From assembly GCF_009729015.1 (NCBI RefSeq), contig NZ_CP045482.1, forward strand, positions 1,484,001 to 1,548,000: DNA of 64,000 nt, in the 5' to 3' direction. Below the pieces are notes generated by a model. That model had not been told where the DNA came from. It was given only the letters and a program-made list of their open reading frames with translations, and made no database searches. Positions 58,472 through 64,000 of the stretch are shown here, one piece after another. Source of the DNA: Acidianus ambivalens (GTDB taxonomy: Archaea > Thermoproteota > Thermoprotei_A > Sulfolobales > Sulfolobaceae). Each line of letters starts with the position of its first letter. Positions within the stretch are counted from its first letter, which is position 1. The position numbers and the translations under genes were made by a program.

Positions 58472-58828
58472 TCATCGAATCCTCATTCGCTCATATTGTC
58501 TCGCCTTAATATATACATATACGAAAGCGTTCTTGAGCTTGTTCTTATCTGCTCGATTTAGAAACTCGTATAGATCTCTATAGATGCCATCAGCGTTTTT
58601 GACTATATTTCTTTTAGCCAATTTATCTAATATTCGTATTTTTAATAGGGCGCTATTCACCATGAGTGTAAAATCATTGTTATTAACTGTGCGTCTTTCC
58701 AAGTATTGCCTTAGTAACTCTTCTAAGAACTTATCAACTTCTTCATCGCTTATAGATAGATTCTTTTTAACTATTCTTGATAGCTCATTATAATATGTAT
58801 TATCAAGAAAAGAAAGCAGATTTGACAC
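58472..58828 (-). CDS. small helical type III subunit (Csm2/Cas11-like)
   Basis: 118 aa, all helical, very basic at the C-terminus (AKRNIVKNADGIYRDLYEFLNRADKNKLKNAF). It overlaps the cas7 gene upstream by 26 nt. The size, charge and position suit a Csm2/Cas11-like filament subunit; it would be the second such protein in the operon. The exact family is not certain. Confidence 0.6.
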   Translation of the reverse strand: MSNLLSFLDNTYYNELSRIVKKNLSISDEEVDKFLEELLRQYLERRTVNNNDFTLMVNSALLKIRILDKLAKRNIVKNADGIYRDLYEFLNRADKNKLKNAFVYVYIKARQYERMRIR

Positions 58829-59534
58829 GATTCCACTCCTGTCTAAGTAGATCTTGTGCTCCTTTAATAATTTGTGCTACGTTTATCTTGTTCATATTCA
58901 TATCAGTTACCTCCACTTTGTTCAGTTTGATTATTCCGTACCCCCTATCTTTTCCTCTCCCTAATTTTATTCCATATAAAGTAGCTCCCATAGAGGCTAT
59001 TAGTAATTTTAGCTCTTCTAAATCTCCATTAATCAGTATTATCTCGGTAGAAAAAGTTGTATTTGGCGGTATTGCTTGGAAGTAAATATCCTCCGGAGTA
59101 GGGGAAGGTGTATTAAATGGGTAAACTTTTATTCCTCTGCACGGCTTCCTAGGCTTCCATTGCCTTCCTAATTTAAACTCCTTATACGAAGCGTCTATTA
59201 TTGCGTCCTTAAAATAAACCCTCCCTTCCAGTTTTGAGAATCCGAATAAGTCTCCTACCTTATTTGGATTTGAAAGCATTAGTGCATATGCGTTAAGTGC
59301 CCCCTTTATTGAAGATCCCATTATTGCTGGCTTTCCGTTAATAGTATAAGTCTTGTAAGTTACTTTTCTTCGTGTAAAGTCTATATCCATTTCACCGGTG
59401 CAAGTACAAGTCGGAGTCTTTGTCACAAACTGAGAATTAATAATGTATACTTGTTGGATCTTGTCCCTTGGTTTAAAATTTTTAGGAAATGCTTTATTTG
59501 AGCTTGCATTTATGCATGTGTAGTTTCTTGCCAT
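58803..59534 (-). CDS. cas7: Cas7-like RAMP protein (type III)
   Basis: 243 aa. RAMP features are KPAIMGSSIKGALNAYALML (the GSSxKG motif) and the glycine-rich LGRGKDRGYGIIKL near the C-terminus. The segment before the GSS motif lacks the Asp seen in the two larger paralogues, so this subunit probably does not cleave target RNA. It overlaps both neighbours, so translation is coupled. Confidence 0.8.
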   Translation of the reverse strand: MARNYTCINASSNKAFPKNFKPRDKIQQVYIINSQFVTKTPTCTCTGEMDIDFTRRKVTYKTYTINGKPAIMGSSIKGALNAYALMLSNPNKVGDLFGFSKLEGRVYFKDAIIDASYKEFKLGRQWKPRKPCRGIKVYPFNTPSPTPEDIYFQAIPPNTTFSTEIILINGDLEELKLLIASMGATLYGIKLGRGKDRGYGIIKLNKVEVTDMNMNKINVAQIIKGAQDLLRQEWNRVKSAFFS

Positions 59535-60322
59535 TCCTTAACTACCTCCATTCCTACAGAATTAAACGATTCGTTATTTAAGATATAAGAATTCATGAAT
59601 AAATTATTATCAACTTTTTCTATCTTAAATCTATATTTATTATTTTCGACTATCTCATTTTGATTCACAATAATATTTATTTCTCTTTCACCTCCCTTAA
59701 TACGAATCTTTGTCTTATACTTGACATTTGCGGTAGGTAGTAGTATTTGAACATTATCTACGTCTAATTTCACTATTCCGTAACCTCTGCTTTTGAATCC
59801 GCCTACTCTGATAATTCCTAAGTTTAATAGATTACTAATCATGTATATAATTCCACTTATATCTGATATTGAAATATTCCTACCTACTATGGAACCGTAG
59901 AATTCATTGCCTTGTGGTACATATTCAACTTGGAATAAGTTCTTCACTCCACCTGTGGCCAAGTCTATCCTTATATGAGACCTTTCATAAGTGTCGATAA
60001 TCTTATTCGATACAAAGTCGTTAAATATTAGAGACGAACCTATAGGCATGTCTTCTTCATTTATATTTCCTCCGAAAGCATAAGATAAGTCCTTGTCTGC
60101 GTCGAGCATTAAGAATCTTGCTAAGTTATTTCTTACAATACCTTTTAGTGACGATCCAGGAATTACTGCATGTCCGTCTGGCGTTCTTAGTATAGGCAAG
60201 TCTGGCTCTCCTATTTTTTGTCCTTTACCCGCTCCTATTCTTAATGGGCTCAGATTAGTGATTTTTGCCGAAATTTTTGTTATTATATAATAAGTTTTAA
60301 AATAAATACTACTATTACTCAT
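59510..60322 (-). CDS. cas7: Cas7-like RAMP protein (type III)
   Basis: 270 aa. SPLRIGAGKGQKIGEPDLPILRT then VIPGSSLKGIVRNNLARF is the Csm3/Cas7 pattern; the Asp of GEPDLP lies where Csm3 has its target-RNA-cleaving aspartate. The C-terminal glycine-rich motif is GGFKSRGYGIVKL. It overlaps the upstream cas7 by 4 nt. Confidence 0.85.
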   Translation of the reverse strand: MSNSSIYFKTYYIITKISAKITNLSPLRIGAGKGQKIGEPDLPILRTPDGHAVIPGSSLKGIVRNNLARFLMLDADKDLSYAFGGNINEEDMPIGSSLIFNDFVSNKIIDTYERSHIRIDLATGGVKNLFQVEYVPQGNEFYGSIVGRNISISDISGIIYMISNLLNLGIIRVGGFKSRGYGIVKLDVDNVQILLPTANVKYKTKIRIKGGEREINIIVNQNEIVENNKYRFKIEKVDNNLFMNSYILNNESFNSVGMEVVKEWQETTHA

Positions 60323-61068
60323 TTTACCACCAACAGATTATTTAAATTTATCATTTCATCGTTCTTCTTTGTTAGTTGTACTAGGCCGTAACCTCTGCTT
60401 TTCCAACCACCTAATAATATTTCACTTTTATCTAGAAATTTTACCAAGTAATCAAAGGCTTTATCTACGGGGCTAGGATCTGTAGTATCATAGTTTAAGG
60501 AATTATAAATTATCCTGAACTCAAATTTTATCTCAGGATACACTGCTTCTACGTCCACTAGATTCCCCTTTTTAGCCACGTCCCTATCTTGATCGATCCT
60601 TACGTGATAACGATTAGTTACGTATTCCTCGGTTTGAGTTACAGGCAGTCCATCGGTAAATATTGTTGGAGATGCAAATATTTCGCTACCGAACAATAAA
60701 TCTAGTAACCCTACCTTGGAGTCTTTACCGTTAAGACTGTTCTTAATCATTTCCGCTATCTTGTTAGTGTCTGAATTTTTTAAAATATCCTGTATATTAT
60801 CGGTAAATAACTTAGCGTAACCAAACAATTGTTTTAGTTTATCTTCGGGTAAACCGCTAATAGTTCTAGAGAATTCGTTTCTTATTGCTCCTTTTAGTGA
60901 GGAACCAGGGATTATAGGTTTGTTACCAATTTTAATTACGGGTAAGTCGGCACCACCTATTTGCAGGCCTTTAGTATCTCCTATGTGTAGAAACTCCTTG
61001 GGTTCTATTTCAAATGTAACTACTCTTTTATACTTTAGTGACGAATGCAAATATCCCATTACTTTCAC
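60319..61068 (-). CDS. cas7: Cas7-like RAMP protein (Csm3-like)
   Basis: 249 aa. FLHIGDTKGLQIGGADLPVIK and PIIPGSSLKGAIRNEFSR match Csm3 closely, including the Asp in GGADLP thought to cut target RNA. LGGWKSRGYGLVQL is the glycine-rich segment. It starts 1 nt after the small-subunit gene ends. Confidence 0.87.
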   Translation of the reverse strand: MKVMGYLHSSLKYKRVVTFEIEPKEFLHIGDTKGLQIGGADLPVIKIGNKPIIPGSSLKGAIRNEFSRTISGLPEDKLKQLFGYAKLFTDNIQDILKNSDTNKIAEMIKNSLNGKDSKVGLLDLLFGSEIFASPTIFTDGLPVTQTEEYVTNRYHVRIDQDRDVAKKGNLVDVEAVYPEIKFEFRIIYNSLNYDTTDPSPVDKAFDYLVKFLDKSEILLGGWKSRGYGLVQLTKKNDEMINLNNLLVVK

Positions 61069-61461
61069 CTAACAGCCTAAAAATTTGTAAGGATTTAAGT
61101 CGTTATTCTGAGCTTCTTCAATTATATATACTGCCATCACAGCTCCTTCTACGTATTTGACAACGTTATCTCGAGGCTGTTGTCGAATAAGGTCAAGGAG
61201 GTTTGTGATAAATCTACCCAGTTCAGTATCATAACTTAATCCTTTATTCCTAGCAGCTAAATATGCTAGATCTGGGATTATTGAAGGGAGGTTTTGCGAA
61301 TCATTAATCATATCGAAAATCTTTCTAATCAGCGTTTTTGATAACTTTCCTTCGTCATTATCAGCATAAGCCAAATCCTTCTTAATCTTACAAATATCTT
61401 CTACTCCTTTTCTTTTATAATCTATGGATTGGGTGGTTGATGACAATTTTTCCACCGTCAC
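61069..61461 (-). CDS. type III small subunit (Csm2/Cas11-like)
   Basis: 130 aa, helical (KTLIRKIFDMINDSQNLPSIIPDLAYLAARNKGL and a second bundle helix). Csm2-family small subunits line the groove of type III complexes. The ATG at 61461 gives a 47-nt overlap with the Csx10-like gene; a GTG two codons later is an alternative. Confidence 0.7.
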   Translation of the reverse strand: MTVEKLSSTTQSIDYKRKGVEDICKIKKDLAYADNDEGKLSKTLIRKIFDMINDSQNLPSIIPDLAYLAARNKGLSYDTELGRFITNLLDLIRQQPRDNVVKYVEGAVMAVYIIEEAQNNDLNPYKFLGC

Positions 61462-62374
61462 TCTTTATTATACTTTCTGTTTCCAATTCATAAAGATTTC
61501 TATCGCTTTCGGCGATTAATACAGACCCAGATCTTATCGTATAATCAATAACCCATTCATTATAGTTCAATCTTTTCCTCTTTTCTATACCAATACTTTC
61601 GAATATTACATTTTTTAACATTGATTTTATTTCTTGAAAATAACTGTAACTAACGTTTCCATAAAAATCCAAGGTGTATAGTGAATTTTTAGGCTTTTCC
61701 TTTTCTGTAATTTCCGAATAATCTTTAAGTTTTAAGAGCCCATAGCCCTTAGTTTTAAAGGATCCTACAAATATTCCCTCCTTTAGTGTATCAAGAAGGA
61801 AGTTTAATTGCTCTTCTTCACCAATGGCTTCAAAGGCAAAAATATTCCCTGGAGAAATTGATTCTATATGTGCAAGATAACCGGTCTTTTCGTTATTTTT
61901 AGTTTCTTGATATGCTATTTTTAATTCATCGTCAAGCTTTAATATATTAGTTGAGATTCTTTCAATTTGTATAGGATACGCGTTTCCATTTTTCATAAAC
62001 CAATTTCTAGGACCCTTCTTTAATCTTATTACTTCCTCTCCCCACTTCTTTTTACCTTGGTAAGTCTCTATAATTACTCTTGCACCGTCTACAAAGTAAT
62101 CGTCTGTTTCATTTTTCTTATATAACGTAACTAATGAAGGTGGATTAAGTTGTTTTTCTTGAGTAGTAGAAGGATAAGCATCAGTCAAATATAAGTCTAT
62201 TTTTTCCTCCCTAATTTCTCCTCCCCATATTTTTTTCTCTGTCAATCTTCTAGCTTTCAATGCCCCAATAATTGACGAAGATGGTATATAGTCTAATGAT
62301 CTATAATAATTTCCAGAAGAATAGTTTATTACTAGAGGCGTTTCATTTTTTACCTTAACTAAGTAGTGCATCAT
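61415..62374 (-). CDS. csx10: Csx10-like Cas5 protein (type III-D)
   Basis: 319 aa RAMP protein. YLVKVKNETPLVIN and YIPSSSIIGALKARRLT at the N-terminus and GSFKTKGYGLLKL (glycine-rich loop) fit the Csx10/Cas5 type. Csx10 would cap the crRNA 5' end and mark the locus as III-D. It overlaps the upstream cas7-like gene by 20 nt. Confidence 0.72.
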   Translation of the reverse strand: MMHYLVKVKNETPLVINYSSGNYYRSLDYIPSSSIIGALKARRLTEKKIWGGEIREEKIDLYLTDAYPSTTQEKQLNPPSLVTLYKKNETDDYFVDGARVIIETYQGKKKWGEEVIRLKKGPRNWFMKNGNAYPIQIERISTNILKLDDELKIAYQETKNNEKTGYLAHIESISPGNIFAFEAIGEEEQLNFLLDTLKEGIFVGSFKTKGYGLLKLKDYSEITEKEKPKNSLYTLDFYGNVSYSYFQEIKSMLKNVIFESIGIEKRKRLNYNEWVIDYTIRSGSVLIAESDRNLYELETESIIKSDGGKIVINHPIHRL

Positions 62375-62885
62375 CTAATTTCACCTCCTCTACTATTCCT
62401 ATACCTTTACTTCCTCCCCAACCTATTGTTGAATATTTCATTAATAATAAGGCCTTCTTCAAGCACTCTCTCTCATCTTTCGTTAGGTCTACTAAAGGAA
62501 TTATATCAAACCTTATTTCAATATCACCTGGTATTATTTCATACGAGAATAAAGCCCCCTTTTCTACTATACCCAACTCTTTGTTAACCTTTATTCCATA
62601 TCTTACTTTTTTCTTTTTCTCTTCAGTAATGTATCCCCAACCTACTACTACTTTTGACATAATGCTTTTCTCCCCAAATTCTGAGCCTAGGATAGACGTG
62701 TCGCAGTCTAAGACCTTCATATTTTTCCTAATAAGTCCTTTAATGCTAGATCCGGGTATTACGTAAATCTTATTATCGTATTTTATAAAGATAGCCCTCA
62801 AATCTACATCATAATTATCTATACTGGTGTTGTTAGTGTGTCCTCTCAAGTTATAAACTTTTAAGACATTTTCATAGGCTTTCAT
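62355..62885 (-). CDS. cas7: small Cas7-like RAMP protein
   Basis: 176 aa single RRM-type RAMP with VIPGSSIKGLIRKNMKV and the glycine-rich GWGGSKGIGIVEEV. It is shorter than the other three Cas7-like proteins. It overlaps cas10 by 4 nt (ATGA). Confidence 0.78.
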   Translation of the reverse strand: MKAYENVLKVYNLRGHTNNTSIDNYDVDLRAIFIKYDNKIYVIPGSSIKGLIRKNMKVLDCDTSILGSEFGEKSIMSKVVVGWGYITEEKKKKVRYGIKVNKELGIVEKGALFSYEIIPGDIEIRFDIIPLVDLTKDERECLKKALLLMKYSTIGWGGSKGIGIVEEVKLDDALLS

Positions 62886-64000
62886 GTTGGATCACCATTT
62901 GGATTCCATGGGACTCTATAATATTCCTGTCCATCAAAATTTTTCTGTTCTAGGCTACTCATTAAAGTACCCAACAATACGAGATAACCTTGTATGTCAT
63001 ATCCTCTTTTAATGACATCATTGATAGTTTTCATTACTGTCTCTAATGAATCTGAATTATTTCTCGCAACGTCATAAAATATTCTTATTCTATCGCCTTC
63101 CAGCTTGATGTAATCAAAAATTTTTCTAGAAGAAATTCCTGCATTTTCAAATCTTGCTATAGTGTCATATATCTCTTTCATATCGCTGCCAAGAACGCAT
63201 ATACCTTTATTGTTTTTAATGCGCTCCAGTAATCCAAACGATTTTTCATCCATTATTGTTGATATTACTCCAGTGCCGAAGAACTGGTCTTGGAATACCT
63301 TTTTTGATACAGTTTTTGATACATGCTCTAGTTCTTCTGCCATTTCCCTAGCTAAGAATATTGGAAAAGACGTATTCTTATAAATATAAGCTCCTACTGA
63401 AATTCCAAACCATTGATATGGTTTTTTACTCGATATCATTTCAGCTATATCTTTATATTCAGATTTAAGGTTCCTACAAATTCTTCCGCCGATTCTTACT
63501 AATGCCTCGTCCACATAATATAAAAACGGAACAAGCTCTTGAGATGTAAGTAGCAACGAAAAATCATCTCCCCCTAATAGTATCGGCTGAAACTCTATGA
63601 CAGGAACTTCAAAATGTTTGTAGAAATTTAGTGCTGTATTCTCTAAAGCATATAAAATTGAATAATATATCATGTATGTAAAGAATCTATTTATTTCCAA
63701 ATATTGTGTAAGCGTTGTTGCAGTAGACTTTAATTGTCCAAAATTGTCTCCGTCTCCCACTATTATTGTGGGGAACCTTCTCTTTTTCAGATCTACTTCT
63801 TCCCCAGAGAAGTCTTTGTTTAAATCATCTACAGTATCCCACACTCTTATCGATATTTTTCTTTCGTTTCTCTTATTTAATTCTTCAATAAGTTTATAAA
63901 TTCTTAATCTTTTAATTTTTCCTGAGATCTCAGTATCGCTATTCTTTCCCTTTACCATTGAGACGAAGGTTTTGTAGAATTTTTCCGCAGTCTTACAACT
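62882..64000 (-). CDS. cas10: Cas10 (type III large subunit), N-terminus beyond window
   Basis: At least 373 codons, open through the window edge (SCKTAEKFYKTFVSM before the ATG at 63956-63958), so the true start is outside. It shows TIIVGDGDNFGQL and FQPILLGGDDFSLLL: the GGDD motif of the Palm polymerase domain, which makes cyclic oligoadenylate on target binding. No HD nuclease domain is visible in this part. It heads the effector operon. Confidence 0.88.
   Translation of the reverse strand, partial: SCKTAEKFYKTFVSMVKGKNSDTEISGKIKRLRIYKLIEELNKRNERKISIRVWDTVDDLNKDFSGEEVDLKKRRFPTIIVGDGDNFGQLKSTATTLTQYLEINRFFTYMIYYSILYALENTALNFYKHFEVPVIEFQPILLGGDDFSLLLTSQELVPFLYYVDEALVRIGGRICRNLKSEYKDIAEMISSKKPYQWFGISVGAYIYKNTSFPIFLAREMAEELEHVSKTVSKKVFQDQFFGTGVISTIMDEKSFGLLERIKNNKGICVLGSDMKEIYDTIARFENAGISSRKIFDYIKLEGDRIRIFYDVARNNSDSLETVMKTINDVIKRGYDIQGYLVLLGTLMSSLEQKNFDGQEYYRVPWNPNGDPT

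Overview
This window comes from a thermoacidophilic crenarchaeon of the order Sulfolobales. It is AT-rich. Many genes have a TATA box about 25 nt before the start codon and no visible leader. The gene families are typical of the group: a thermosome subunit, two-subunit 2-oxoacid:ferredoxin oxidoreductase, secreted GH57/GH15 enzymes with a maltodextrin ABC transporter, PaREP1, DUF2173, VapBC pairs and 25-nt CRISPR repeats. The remains of a Fox/Sox-like respiratory oxidase and the base composition suggest an Acidianus-like genome, but the genus is an inference. I saw no rRNA or tRNA genes.

Layout. 1-8.4 kb: aldehyde dehydrogenase, two APC amino-acid permeases, small zinc-ribbon, DUF302, PaREP1 and AbrB proteins, and the remnant of a lost transporter. 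8.4-18.8 kb: a starch/maltodextrin island with a GH1 glycosidase, a frameshifted secreted GH57 amylase-like protein, binding protein, two permeases, ATPase and a membrane-anchored GH15 glucoamylase. 18.8-24.2 kb: thermosome subunit, pirin, and a three-gene operon of circularly permuted ATP-grasp, transglutaminase and alpha-E proteins. 24.3-29.6 kb: a wrecked ATPase gene, a membrane-bound HTH regulator, an intact ATPase with a palindrome abutting its start codon, and a TnpB insertion element. 29.6-40.1 kb: central metabolism (2-oxoacid:ferredoxin oxidoreductase, citrate synthase, malate dehydrogenase), CBS-domain proteins, an acyl-CoA dehydrogenase gene broken by one stop codon, and a DUF2173 pair.

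40.2-56 kb is an accessory graveyard. It holds further TnpB-type (IS605/IS1341 group) copies, an IS607-family element, non-autonomous derivatives of both, a decayed terminal-oxidase/cytochrome b cluster, VapBC modules, unknown membrane proteins, and an unfamiliar two-gene PIN-domain module at 48.1-49.7 kb.

53.2-64 kb is a CRISPR region. Two arrays with the same repeat (3 and 15 repeats) point away from each other, and each is preceded by a nearly identical leader of about 240 bp. Between the leaders lie a stand-alone CARF protein resembling Crn1 ring nucleases and two non-autonomous elements. Downstream, on the minus strand, is a type III-D-like effector operon: Cas10 with a GGDD motif (running off the window edge), four Cas7-like proteins, a Csx10/Cas5-like protein and two small helical proteins. 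It ends in a frameshifted HEPN-ribonuclease remnant. No cas1, cas2, cas4 or cas6 lies in the window, so adaptation and crRNA processing must be encoded elsewhere.
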